The position numbers and the translations under genes are program-made. The notes below the pieces were generated by a model. It worked only from the letters and a program-made list of their open reading frames with translations, searched no databases and was not told the DNA's origin. Shown piece by piece: positions 51,570-63,739 of a DNA stretch of 64,000 bases. Position 1 is the stretch's first letter. Every line of letters begins with the position of its first letter. Source of the stretch: Chrysemys picta bellii (taxonomy: Eukaryota; Chordata; Testudines; Emydidae); contig NC_088801.1 of assembly GCF_011386835.1 (NCBI RefSeq), forward strand, positions 21,252,824 to 21,316,823. Direction: 5' to 3'.

Positions 51570-51859
51570 AAAGAAAGAGAAGTACAGTTTGGACCCCTCC
51601 CCCCTTTTATACACTTGGAATGCTTCATAGAGAGGAGAGAAGAAAGGGTATAAGAGCCCAGTGGATGCTGCTTTCTAGAAAAAATGATATAGCTGGATAT
51701 CAGTGATGTATCCCACAAGTGGAAATATGCAGCAGACACTTGAAAAAGAATAGATATTACACATTTAATCCTTTCATCAACCAACGCCTTGGGTCTCCAT
51801 GCTTTCTGTGACTGTCTCATCACACTGAGAATTACTAGATTTAAGAATGTTAATATTGA

Positions 51860-51960
51860 TCATAATTAATTCTATTTCTATTGTAGTGGCATTCATTGGT
51901 CCCAGTCAGGATTTGGATCCCACTGTACTAAGTACTATACAAACTCAAAGCAGGAAAACA
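51860..51960 (-). repeat. Ancient LINE 3'-end fragment (L3/MIR-like)
   Basis: GTCCCAGTCAGGATTTGGAT followed by CCCACTGTACTAAGTACTAT resembles in reverse the CAGTGCCTAGCACAATGGGG end found at 23,905-24,050. Short and diverged. Confidence 0.4.
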
Positions 51961-52403
51961 TCCATCAGTTTCATATATATTCTGAATTATACATATTCAT
52001 TCTTATTACACTGGAAAGCAGAAAGTAAGTAAAGCTTCGACCACTACCAATAAAGCATGGGAGTAATCATGTGATAGTGAAAAGACACATTGTTACAGTT
52101 TAAAAATAAATATGATGCTTGCAAGACTCTAAAGGAAAAGACAACAGTACAGATTTCCTTGTGTAATGCTCAGATGTTAAGTTCAATATATGGATAGGAA
52201 ATTCATATACCATCACATCACTTGACATCTCTATTGTGTTTTGGGTTAGTATAAGCAAATTGTAGGAAATGAATCCATCGAGACATGGAGATTTTGCACG
52301 CTGACATTTCTTTTTTGGTGTGGGAACTCTGTAAAGTGCTACTACCCTCCTAAATAGTCAGAAGATAATATTTATTTTTCTAGTTCTGTGTTCTTTGAAC
52401 ATC

Positions 52404-52730
52404 TGTAAAGGACAGTTATCTGTTCCATAACTGGCGTTCTTTGAGATGTGTTGCTCCTGTCTATTCCACAGTAGGTATGCGTGCTCGCCACGTGCACTGG
52501 TGCCAGAAGTTTTTCCCTTAGCAGTAACCGTACTGGGGGAGCACCGCGGCGACCCCTGGAGTGGCGCCTATATATCGAGTTATAAGAGGAGCCATGGGCT
52601 CCCCTCACCCTTGGTTCCTTCTTGCCGGACAACTCCGACAGAGGGGAAGGAGGGCGGGGTGTGGAATAGACAGGAGCAACACATCTCAAAGAACGCCATT
52701 TACAGAACAGGTAACTGGCCTTTCTTCTTC
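52404..52730. repeat. DIRS terminal inverted repeat region
   Basis: A perfect inverted repeat: TGGCGTTCTTTGAGATGTGT and onward to 52,470 is the exact reverse complement of 52,660-52,698 (arms of 39 bp, spacer 189 bp). Outward, similarity continues imperfectly to about 52,404 and 52,730. This fits the inverted terminal repeat and internal complementary region expected at a DIRS 3' end. The spacer is GC-rich (CGAGTTATAAGAGGAGCC inside). Confidence 0.9.
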
Positions 52731-52801
52731 GAGTGATAGCTCCTGTGTATTCCACAGTAGGTGATTCCAAGCAATATCTGTTGGAGGTGGGTAGGAATTC
52801 A

Positions 52802-53707
52802 CTATGGTTTGGGACGCAGTACCGCCCTGCCGAAAATGGCGTCATCCCTAGACTGGGAGACGATCGCATAATGCAAAGTAAATGTGTGAACTGAAGCCCA
52901 CGTAGCCGCCCTACAAATGTCCTGGATGGGAACATGGGCGATGTAGGCAGCTGATGAGGCCTGAGCCCTCGTAGAGTGTGCCCTTACAATCGGTGGTGGG
53001 GGAATCCCTGCCAAATCATAACACGTGTGTATGCAGGAGGTGATCCAGCAGGAAAGCTGCTGGGTGGAGATGGGTTGCCCCTTAGCCCGCTCGGCCAAGG
53101 CAATAAAGAGTTGAGAGGATTTCCAGAACGGCTTAGTCTGATCCAGACAAAAAGCCAACGCCCTATGCACATCGAGCATGTGGAGGGGGTGTTCCTCGCT
53201 AGAGGAGAGGGGCTTAGGGCAGAGCACGGGGAGGAAGATGCTCTGCTCCATATGGCAGGCGGAGACCACCTTCAGAAGGAACATCGGGTGTGGGCGGAGC
53301 TGGACTTTATCCCTATGGAAAACCATATAGGGGGGTTCTGAGGTTAAGACCCTGAGCTCCGAGACACGTCGAGCCGACGTGATCACCACTAGGAAGGCCA
53401 CCTTCCACGAGAGGTGTGACCAGGAACACGTGGCCAGGGGTTCAAAGGGGGGTCCTGTAAGACAGGACAAGACCACGTTTAGGTCCCACTGCATCACGGG
53501 GGGGCTAGCGTACGGGAACGAACGGTCAAGGCTCTTCAGGAAATGGGAAGTCATAGAGTGGGAGAAGACCGAGTGGCCTTGCACTGGCGGGTGAAAAGCC
53601 AATCTGGCCGCCAGGTGCACCCTGACTGAGGCAGGTGCCAGTCCCTGGGCCCTAATGGATAAGAGGTAGTCCAGGATAAACTGGAGAGGTGCGGCGGAAG
53701 GGGACAC
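52802..53707 (-). CDS. DIRS tyrosine recombinase, long ORF
   Basis: 301-codon uninterrupted frame. Residues of the tyrosine recombinase active site are visible: Arg in VITSARRVSELRVL (residue 113 or 114), the HxxR pair as RAHSTRAQASS (His244, Arg247), and the final WASVHTFTLHYA with the nucleophilic Tyr280. The N-terminal part (residues 10-70) is the SAM-like core-binding region with ASVRVHLAAR. In DIRS elements this enzyme inserts the circular cDNA and leaves no target duplication. All key residues appear present; whether it is expressed is unknown, and the element lacks Gag. The start is the first Met of the frame. Confidence 0.88.
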   Translation of the reverse strand: MSPSAAPLQFILDYLLSIRAQGLAPASVRVHLAARLAFHPPVQGHSVFSHSMTSHFLKSLDRSFPYASPPVMQWDLNVVLSCLTGPPFEPLATCSWSHLSWKVAFLVVITSARRVSELRVLTSEPPYMVFHRDKVQLRPHPMFLLKVVSACHMEQSIFLPVLCPKPLSSSEEHPLHMLDVHRALAFCLDQTKPFWKSSQLFIALAERAKGQPISTQQLSCWITSCIHTCYDLAGIPPPPIVRAHSTRAQASSAAYIAHVPIQDICRAATWASVHTFTLHYAIVSQSRDDAIFGRAVLRPKP

Positions 53708-53848
53708 TCACTCGCCCACCTGGTGAACCTGGACCACTTCGCCATGTACTTCCAACGCGTGGACCGCTTCCTGCTTTCCAAGAGGACTCGCCTTACCTGT
53801 TCCGAACACTGATTCTCCTCCTCATTCAGTCACGGAGCAGCCACGCTG

Positions 53849-54658
53849 TCAGGTGAAGCGTGGCCAGATTGGGATGGAGGAGGCGCCCCCGTCCTGGGAG
53901 AGGAGGTACGGGTGGAGCAGCAGTGCCCTCGGGGGGGGCACTAAGAGGCATAGGAGGGGCCTGTACCAGTGCTGGCGGGCCCACACCGGGGCTATGAGAA
54001 TGACTCTTGCCTTGTCCGCTTTCACCTTCTGAAGGACCTTGGCGATGAGGGAGAACGGCGGAAAGGCATAGATGAACTGGCCCGACCAGCTCAGGAGGAA
54101 CGCGTCAGAGATCGCGCTTTCTCCTCCCCCTCCCTGGAGCAGAACCGGGGGCAACACCTGTTCTGATGGGTTGCAAACAGGTCGATCTGGGGAGCTCCCC
54201 ACTCTTGGAAGAGCTGGTGAGTGACCTCCGAGTGGAGCGACCACTCCTACTGGGGGGGAGAAGACCCTGCTGGGGTGGTCTGTTTGCGTATTGCGGATGC
54301 CCGGGAGGTGAGCTGCCCTCAGGGAGATATCGTGGGCTATACAGAACTTCCATAGGTTCAGGGCTTCCCGGCAGAGGGCAAGGGAGTGAGTCCCGCCTTG
54401 CCTGTTGATATAGTACATGGTGGCGGTGCTGTCCATGAGGACTCTGACCACCTTGCCACGGAGGTGCGTGAGGAACGCCATGCACGCCAACCGAGCCGCC
54501 CTGAGCTCCTTGACATTTATGTGAAGGGGCAAGTCCAGGGCCGACCACATTCCCTGGGTTTGCACGTCCCCCGTGTGGGCTCCCCAGACCAGGTCCGAAG
54601 CATCAGACATCAGATCTATGGACGGGTTGGCCTCCCTGAAGGGAACCCCTTGCAACAT
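53849..54658 (-). pseudogene. DIRS RNase H domain
   Basis: 269-codon frame. RNase H signatures: LMSDASDLVWGAH (first acidic residue), LHINVKELRAARLAC (the catalytic Glu), VLMDSTATMYYINRQGG (second Asp), and HLPGIRNTQTDHPSR (the final His and Asp region). The frame continues about 120 codons beyond into a segment with no clear motif and ends at a stop 141 bp before the recombinase Met, which lies in the same reading frame. Confidence 0.9.
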
Positions 54659-55433
54659 ATTGCTCGGGCAGGACCACCATAGGAGAGAGTATCGGGGACG
54701 GGACCATGAGAACCTTGTCCAGACTGTCCCGAGCTTGGGAAAACTGGGAGGCCAGCCATAATTGGAGATGCCTCATATGGAGCCTGGCATGGCGGACCAC
54801 GTAAGTGCACGCCGCCATGTGTCCCAGAATCCGAAGACACACCCTTGCGGTGGTCACCGGGAAGGCAATGACCAAGGTGATGAGACCCCTTAGGGTCTCG
54901 AACCTGACCAGGGGAAGAGAGGGTGTGGCCCTGGAAGAGTTCAGCAGGACCCCAATGAACTCTATGTGCTGAACGGGCACTAATGTCGATTTGGTCTCAT
55001 TTACGACCAGGCCTAGATCGGCACATGTCGAGAGGAGCAGCTCTACATGGGACTCCACTTTGAAACGGGACTCCCCCTTGAGGAGCCAGTCGTCCAGGTA
55101 AGGGAAGATTTGTAGGCCCTCCCACCTGAGGTAGGCCGTCACCACAGACATACATTTCGTGAAAACCCTGGGAGCCATGGATAGGTCAAAGGGGAGGACT
55201 GTGAATTGGTAGTGGTCCATCCCCACCATGAAGCGTATGTGTCCCTTGAAAATATGGACATGAAAGTACACGACCTGGAGATCCAGGGCCACGTACCTGT
55301 CCCCCAGGTCCAGGGAGGGGATAATAGAGGCCAGGGACACCATGCAGAACTTGGAACGGGTTAGGAACCTGTTCAGGTCGTGCAGGTCCAGAATAGGAGC
55401 CTGGAGGCCTCTTGAGGAACCAACGTTCCACAC
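54603..55433 (-). pseudogene. DIRS reverse transcriptase
   Basis: 276-codon frame. Motifs: ILDLHDLNRFL near residue 14, motif A region VALDLQVVYFHVHI with the catalytic Asp about residue 51, a motif B region VLPFDLSMAPRVFTK near 79-93 (the usual Gly of LPFGLS is Asp here), and motif C as FPYLDDWLL with the YLDD at 112-115. The thumb follows with LNSSRATPSLP-like sequence. A frameshift at the C-terminal end separates it from the RNase H frame, which overlaps by 56 bp. Another minus frame at 55,494-55,186 carries the damaged N-terminus. Confidence 0.9.
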
Positions 55434-55495
55434 TAAATGTTATACCTCTTGAGAACCATAATGCTTTTCTTGGGGAAGCTTCCAAAATATTCAAT

Positions 55496-57341
<1,846 letters not shown>

Positions 57342-57374
57342 TAATAAATAATAAATAATAATAATAATAATAAT
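57342..57374 (+). repeat. (AAT)n microsatellite
   Basis: AATAATAATAAT interrupted by AAATAAT on the left. It resumes to the right of the following MITE (57,865-57,882), so the MITE inserted within it or carries it at both ends. Confidence 0.9.
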
Positions 57375-57868
57375 TAAGGCTAAGATTTTCTCATGGTTAT
57401 TTTTAGTAAAGGTCATGGACAGGTCACGGGCTATAAATAAAAATTAACAGAAGCCTGTGACTTTTGCTGCTGCAGAAGTGGTGGCTGGGAGCTGTGTGTT
57501 TCCCGTTCTGCCCACGGCAGCTAGAAGCTGCAGGGTTACCACATTTCCCAAAGAGAAAATGGGACACCCCAGCCGCTCTCCCGAGGTGTCCCCCTGCCTC
57601 CCAACCCCCTGCCTGAGGCTGTTGCCTGTCACTGGAATCCTGAGGAGGGCCCCTTAAGGAGTCTGTCACCTTCTGCTGGAACCTTGAAGGGGGCCCCCTG
57701 TCACCTGTTGCTGCTGTCGCCTGTTGCTGGAACCCTGTCAGGGGCCCGATGGCTGCCAGCTCCAGAGTCCCACAGCCCCAGGGGCTGAAGCAGAGAATGT
57801 CACAGAGGTCTCTGGAAGTCATGGATTCCGTGACTTCCATGACCTCCGTGACATAAACGTAGCCTTAA
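57374..57868. mobile_element. Non-autonomous DNA element (MITE), 495 bp
   Basis: Inverted ends TTAAGGCTA and TAGCCTTAA, with AAT repeats on each side. Near both ends are complementary phrases: GGTCATGGACAGGTCACGGG on the left and TTCCATGACCTCCGTGAC on the right. The middle is GC-rich and contains CCTGTTGCTGGAACCCTG and CACCTGTTGCTGCTGTCGCC. No transposase. Superfamily not proven; a hAT relationship is likely. Confidence 0.75.
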
Positions 57869-58507
57869 TAATAATAATAAAATCCCAAACAACATTAAGA
57901 ATTATTTTTGTTGTCAAGTTTTAAAGAAACTCAAACCACCAATGATGGGTGGAAGTCACTTGCTAAGGATCTGAAGCCAACCAGTTTTTGACAGCAGTAG
58001 CCTCTTCTGCAGGTACAGAGAGAATATTGTCTTCAATCCAGTTTATTCAACTAGTTCATTTCAATGATTAGTTCACTCAAAGTTTATAAACCAATTGGAA
58101 GTTGAAAAAGAAGAAAAGCTTGTTTTTATCTTCCAATCTATGAAATTAGTTATGAGAGGATGAGATCAACCAGTTCTAAAATCTTGAAGAACATAGTGAC
58201 CAGATACTATTCATTCAGTTCACTAACTATAGATAATACTTCCATTGTTGAATAAATCAGTTAGATTTAAATGTAAAACATGTTTGGATAAACTTATTTT
58301 TTCTTTTCTATCTAGTACAGTTAAACTAAATAATTGCTGAAATAAATGTATATAGATATCGTGTATCCTCCTGGTTGGCAAAAAAATACCACCAATGTAC
58401 TGTAATAACTATATTTAGTTGCAGATCAACATGTTTTAATAGTTACCAACCGATGAAAATCAACCTTTCTTTAAGAATATAAAGACATGCTTAAAAGCTG
58501 AATGCAG

Positions 58508-58700
58508 CGTGTTTGTAGCTGTGTCATTCCCAGAATATTAGAGAGGCAGGTAGGTGAGGTAATATGTTTTATTGGACCAACTTCTGCTGGTGAGAGAAAC
58601 AAGCTTTTGAGGTTACACAGAGCTCTTCTTCAGGTGTGGGAAACACACCAACAGAACTTGGTCCAATAAAAAGATATTACCTCACCCACCTTGTCTCGAT
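58508..58700 (-). repeat. Penelope-type repeat with inverted halves and hammerhead-like core
   Basis: The + strand starts near GTGTTTGTAGCTGTGTCATT. GGTAGGTGAGGTAATATG and TTTTATTGGACCAACTTCTG at 58,548-58,586 are repeated in reverse complement at 58,656-58,697. On the minus strand the central part reads CTGAAGA, then AGAGCTCTGTGTAACCTC, then AAAAGC (58,633-58,604); a working hammerhead would have CGAAAG at the last position. Inverted long termini plus such a core fit Penelope-like elements. Confidence 0.6.
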
Positions 58701-59234
58701 TAAAATCTAATATTTAAATCAACATTTCTGACTGATTTAAATCATTATTAAAATCAGTGACTTAAATCCATCTAGCCTGGGTTTTAGATGCCTCTCAGGG
58801 AGAATACTATGGAGTCAGATTGTCTGAGGAAACGCTGTAAATGGTCTTCTATCTACAATTATAGATACAGCGATACATAAGGTGTAGCAGGGACAGATCT
58901 GGTTGATATGCTACACACACACAGTGAGGGTATAGAAATGCTGAATCCCATATGCCCTTAGCTTAAAAGGACAGGACAATTTAGGCAGTGTCCCTAGCTT
59001 TTGGGCTCTGTGCACACATTCCGGGGGTAGACCTCATGTCTGACACCCCTCCTGATAGTGGAGACCCTGCCATCCAATTGTGTAGGCCCTGAAACTCATC
59101 TCCCCAAGCCTCCCCAGTGGCTCTTTCACATTCCCCAGAATCCTACCGAAAGCATTAGCCTCCTGGTTTGCAGTTTACCTCTTCAGGTGTATGTAATAGA
59201 GAAAGAAAACAAACACTGACAGACTGTTCTGGAT

Positions 59235-59244
59235 TACACACACA

Positions 59245-59277
<33 letters not shown>
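59235..59277 (+). repeat. (AC)n(CT)n microsatellite
   Basis: ACACACACAC followed by TTCTCTCTCTCTCTCTCT to 59,277, then CACACA. About sixteen CT units. Confidence 0.95.
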
Positions 59278-59282
<5 letters not shown>

Positions 59283-59937
59283 GTTTATTTCATAAATAGT
59301 TTATTTTATGGAATAGTATATATGTCTAAAAACAAGCTCACAGTTTGCAATGTCCTTGATTGTAGATTTTTTTTCATTATAATAATAGGGAAACATACCT
59401 AATTCATTCTCCTACCAAAGAAAAATAAAATTGCCTGATTTTTCTTGTCACTTACTCCCAATTTACAACAGTCCAATTTCAATGAAGTAAAATAAATTAC
59501 ATTATCTTAAAACCATTGAGATGAATGAAAAACATCAATGATTTTTCAAACACTATTTCTTGTATTTAATTTTTTAATAATTTATTGAGAGATACATAGC
59601 ATTAACTAGTGAATGAAAAAGAAAACATTCACATTTTTGTCTTAGTTCTGACTACCAAATTTAAGCTTCACAATATCATAGTAATTTCCGTTTGCATTAA
59701 GCATCATATTCAAATATTTTAATACATATTAAAGAGAGATTTCTAAACTATTATGTATTATTTTGAAAGTTATTAACTACATTGTAATTCACTGTGGATA
59801 GAAGCTCTACTTTTAGTCAGTGTATCAGATAATGAAGGGGAACAAATATAAATCTCTATGCATTTTGGGAATAATATGGAAGATGAATACATTATGTACT
59901 CTAATGGTAGTTTAAAGATATTTAAAATACAGTTTAC

Positions 59938-60078
59938 CTTGCTGTGCTGCTTTATCATACACTTTCATATGTACAACCCCTGAAGTCTTGTTTCGCAGGA
60001 CAATGGAGGTTCTTCCATCTCTTTTGTTGCAGGTACCCAGCTGAGCTAGGTTGTGGTCTGCCCACCAGAGTTTTTTAT
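59938..60078 (-). CDS. LRP1B: LRP1B exon, last blade of a YWTD propeller
   Basis: 141 bp, 47 codons when joined to its neighbours. It translates to an LWWAD blade core, a GTCNKRDG turn and the strand VVHMKVYD, matching the end of the propeller before the EGF module in LRP1/LRP1B. On the minus strand the acceptor is a pyrimidine-rich tract ending TTTTTACAG and the donor is CAAG|GTAAAC. The exon starts with two bases completing a codon and ends with one base (phase 1 introns on both sides). It is the most upstream LRP1B exon in the window; the preceding exon is outside. Confidence 0.93.
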
Positions 60079-60215
60079 CTGTAAAAATATCAAGGTTTTT
60101 TTTTTAATAAAGATAATCATCTTACCAAATAATATACATTTGTTACAACTAAATCCTTAGTTTCCAAATCCTTCAGTTTTAATTAACTGTGAGTTCCATA
60201 AAGTGCAAGGAAGGC

Positions 60216-60317
60216 CATCATAATTTAAAAGTATAGAAATCACACTTTCACTCCTTTCCTCCCTCCATCATAATTTAAAAGTATAGAAATCACACTTTCA
60301 CTCCTTTCCCTCCCTCC
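60216..60317 (+). repeat. Tandem duplication of a 50-bp unit
   Basis: CATCATAATTTAAAAGTATA and the following bases to CCTCC are repeated at 60,266, nearly perfectly (one extra C in the second copy). Two units only. Likely a recent slippage or local duplication. Confidence 0.95.
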
Positions 60318-60598
60318 ACAAATTATGGTTTTTAAAGTGAACATAATGCTTGAGAAGGATGCCCAAGTAAGAGCCATGAAAATCATAGTCTTCTACCTAC
60401 AGAAAAAAACACAGCAATATGAGAGCATAAACATTATCAGTCTATCTTCAAATCCCTTTTGACTTGACCATATTTAGAGATGAGCAGGCAGTCTCCATGC
60501 TTTCAGTTCTTGGTCTTAGTGTTCAAATTAATAAACTGCATGTTGATATGTAAAAGCTATTATATATTTTTATGTAACAGCTATCTGCAAGGAATGAT

Positions 60599-60740
60599 CA
60601 TAGAATCACAGAAATGTAGAGCTAAAAGGGACAGCAAGAAGTCATCTAGTCCATTCCCCTCACTCTGAAGCATGATTAAGTATATCTAGGTCATCCCTGA
60701 CAGGTGTTTGGCTAACCTGTTCTTAAAAATCTCCAGGTAT
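60599..60740 (-). repeat. CR1 3'-end fragment
   Basis: ATCATAGAATCACAGAAATG, AGAAGTCATCTAGTCCATTC and ACAGGTGTTTGGCTAACCTG on plus: the reverse complement of a CR1 3' end, about 140 bp. Confidence 0.85.
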
Positions 60741-62065
60741 GCAGAGACCATCAATCAATTTCACACAGATTACAAAAGGAGCAAACTAACAACTTTTGTC
60801 ACAGACCTATTAACAGATTCATTATTTTATAAGAAAAATCTATAAAACTTGGTTTACAACTTAAATAGAGATAAGTTTAGTATTTTACACAAATACAAAT
60901 CTATAAATTGGCCTATGGAAGTCTGTAAAGCTATACTGACAAGACCTGCTCCCAGTCACTTTCTTCATCTTTGTGATATTGATCACATACTGTAGTTGAT
61001 GCTTTTCTACTCTTTGTCCTGATCTGTCTTTTAAAGGTTTTGATCTCATGTTTAGGTCGAAACTTCTGTTTTTCTTACATTTAGATATGTAAACTGTTTC
61101 TTAGTTGTCCTATCAAACCTCTACGCAATGTGAAGCTTTACTCCTTCTTCCTCCTATCTAGTTTCCTTATTTTAATATCTCATTTTTTAATTTAACTTTG
61201 ACTGTTGTTGAATGAGTTTCTCCCTTATTATTAAAAAAAAAAGTTCTCAAATTATTAGGTTTGGTGACAGCCAACAAACCTCTTCCAATTAACTACAAAA
61301 AGTTCCACCAGATTGCTAAGTAGCTATTTTTTTCCACTCTCTCCCATAAAACTCTGACTTGATAAGTTAATTTTTCTATACCAGTATTTCCCCTCACTTT
61401 TTGATAGCAGTTAATAGATTTAGGGGAGTTGCTCCCCTAACACCACCTTGCTATAGTAATTTTATAATTCTTTTGAAATAATAGTAATTTTAGGAGCAAC
61501 TAAGAGATAAGTGATCAACTCTTTATAGCATTTATAAGAAACAAAGTTTTTAGGATAACTTCATGAAGATATTCAGGGGTTATCAACAGCCAACACCATT
61601 ATCTCTCTTATGATGTTTCCAGCTGCCTTCCCAAATGTCTTATTTTGGGGGGCATTGTCTATTAAATATGCAGAAATCCTCCCATTTGATTACATTCTCT
61701 GCAGCATTTTCCCATCCCAATACCATGCATTTGTTTAATTTTAAAAGGAGGATAAAAATGTTTAACATTGTTCTCTTTAATTGTGTTTATTGAGGTTTAG
61801 GGACCATTGCTCCATATGTTCATTTCTCAGTTTTGGTGACTATGCCTATATCAACTTTACACCTTTTCATTAATGTACCTATTTCCTCTAAAAGTTAGAG
61901 ATTACTTTTTATAGAACGGAGAGTAAGCCTGTGTGTTTTATAGATGTAGTGAATAGTTTTTTTTCCATTTTTTTCTTCTTGGTTTTGCTTTATTGTGGGA
62001 CAGTGCGGAAAAAAAAGTCTCAACTGTAGATATTGACCTACTGGAATACTTGTGTTGTTTGTAAG

Positions 62066-63295
62066 TTAAGAATATAAGACTAGCCATACTGGGTCAAACC
62101 AATGGTACATCTAACCCAGCATTCTGTCTTCTGAGAGTGGCTGGTGCCAGAATGAACAGAAGAGGGCAATTATCAAATGATGTCCATTCCTTTCTGGCAG
62201 CAAGAGGTTTAAGGAGACCCAGAGCATGGTGTTGTGTCCTTGATCATCTTGGCTAATAGCTATTGATGAACCAATCCACCATGAACTTTTCTAATTCTTG
62301 TTTTGAACCTAGTAATACTTTTGACCTTCACAGCATCCCCTGGCAACGAGTGTTTGTGTGAAGAAGTACTTAATTTTGTTTGTTTTAAACCTGCTGCCTA
62401 TTCATTTCATTGGATGACCCCTGGTTCTTGTGTTATGAGAAGGGATAAATAATATTTCCATATTAACTTTCTCCATACCATTCATGACTTTATAGACCTC
62501 TATCATAACCCCTCTCAGTTGTCCCTTGTCTAAAATGAACAGTCTTAGTCTTTTTAATCTCTCCTCATATGGAAGTTGTTCCATACCCCTAATCATTTTT
62601 GTTACCCTTCCCTGTTACCAACTCTATTTTAATTTATCTTTTTTGAGATGGAGCAACAAAAACTGCACACACTATTCAAGATGTGCGCATACCATGGCTT
62701 TATATAGTGGCATTATGGTATTTTCTGACTTATTATCTATTCCTTTCCTAATGGTTCCTTACATGCTCTTAGCTTTTTGACTGATGATGTACATTGAGTA
62801 GATATTTTCAGAGAACTATCCATGATGACTCCAATATCTCTTTCTTGAGTAGGAACAGCTAATTTATAAACCATCATTTTGTATGAATAGTTGGGATTAT
62901 GTTTTAAAATGTGCATTACTTTTCACTTGGCAACACTGAATTTCATCTGTCATTTTATTGTCCAGTCACCCAGTTTTGTGAGATCTTTTTGTAACTCTTC
63001 ATGGTCAGCTTTGGACACAACTATCTTGAATAATTTTGTATCATCTGCAAACCTTGCCATCTTACTGTTTGACCCCCGCCCCCTTTTTTTTCCAGATCAT
63101 TTATGAATATGTTGAATAATACTGGTTCCACCACAGATCCTTGGGAGATCAATATCCTCTGTGAAAACTGACCATTTATTCCTATTCTTTTTCTCCTGTC
63201 TTTTAAACAATTACTGATCCATGAGAGGACCTTCCCTTTTACCTCATAACTGTGTATTTTACTTCTGTTTGTAGAAAATTAACTTACTTCTGGCC
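62066..63295 (-). mobile_element. CR1 LINE, 5'-truncated, older copy
   Basis: The low end is the CR1 3' end (CATACTGGGTCAAACCAATG). The minus strand reads, with stops, through [20 protein letters not shown] (62,596-62,402) and further upstream phrases equivalent to the 39.2-40.3 kb copy, plus an extra upstream part to about 63,290. More substitutions and indels than that copy, so it is older. Confidence 0.9.
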
Positions 63296-63508
63296 TTTAA
63301 AAATATATATATTTTCTGTGATTGATTTTTCTGATGTATTTCTTATGTATATCAACTTCATTGAATACTGTTTCCATTTCCACTTTTCTACCACACGATA
63401 CTTTGTTAATTAAGCTACCCCTAATCATTGCTTTGAGGGACTCCCACAGCATTTTTTTTTTAAATCTGGTCAGAATCTTCCTTAAAATGCTGCTTAATTT
63501 CCTCCAAG

Positions 63509-63731
63509 CAGGGCCAGCTCCAGGCACCAGCTTGCCAAGCAGGTGTTTGGGGCAGCCACTCCGGAGAGGGGCGGCACGTCCAGCTATTCGGCGGCAATTC
63601 GGCGGACGGTCCCTCACTACCGCTTGGAGCAAAGGACCTCTCGCCAAATTGCTGCCGCAGATCGCGATCGTGGCTTTTTTTTTTTTTTTTTTTGGCTGCT
63701 TGGGGTGGCCAAAACCCTGGAGCCGGCCCTG
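63509..63731. mobile_element. hAT-type MITE, 223 bp, with exact 8-bp target duplication
   Basis: Inverted ends CAGGGCCAGCTCC and GGAGCCGGCCCTG, flanked by CCTCCAAG (63,501-63,508 and 63,732-63,739). It shares GGCACCAGC near the left end with the 46,739-46,969 element and a GGCGGCAATTC(A/G) phrase inside. It contains a T run of about 20. Open frames across it on both strands are not genes. Confidence 0.94.
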
Positions 63732-63739
63732 CCTCCAAG

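Larger units (their letters stand above)
48935..51750. mobile_element. Composite segment bounded by DIRS-like inverted ends
   Basis: The left end, TTCAAGAGTGTCACCTCTGC then ATAATCCCACTTGTGGGCAT (48,951-48,990), matches the reverse complement of 51,700-51,745 (TTTCAAGTGTCTGCTGCATA, then TTTCCACTTGTGGGATACAT) at roughly three quarters identity by eye. Similarity continues inward for about 150 bp: AAGCAGCATCC on the left and its complement on the right. Between the ends are an envelope-like ORF (50,104-50,697), LTR-like sequence (50,715-51,210) and unassigned DNA, but no DIRS coding motifs. Confidence 0.5.
52404..55495 (-). mobile_element. DIRS retrotransposon, 5'-truncated, recently inserted (copy D)
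   Basis: GC- and CpG-rich compared with its AT-rich surroundings. Minus-strand order: reverse transcriptase (55,433-54,603), RNase H (54,658-53,849), tyrosine recombinase (53,707-52,802), then a terminal region with a long inverted repeat (52,404-52,730). This is the DIRS arrangement: reverse transcriptase, RNase H and a recombinase instead of an integrase, with inverted rather than long direct termini. Gag is missing; the element is cut near 55,495. Retained CpGs and long frames suggest it is the youngest copy here. Confidence 0.92.
60079..62065. other. LRP1B intron at the upstream side
   Basis: AT-rich intron holding a 50-bp tandem duplication and a CR1 3'-end fragment (given separately). 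No other exon was found. Confidence 0.6.

Noticed and set aside
52372..52935. 187-codon minus-strand ORF
   Set aside because: Covers the DIRS terminal inverted repeat and the 3' end of the recombinase in another frame; best explained as element DNA.
57424..57840. 138-codon minus-strand ORF
   Set aside because: Sits wholly inside the 495-bp MITE and follows its internal repeats.
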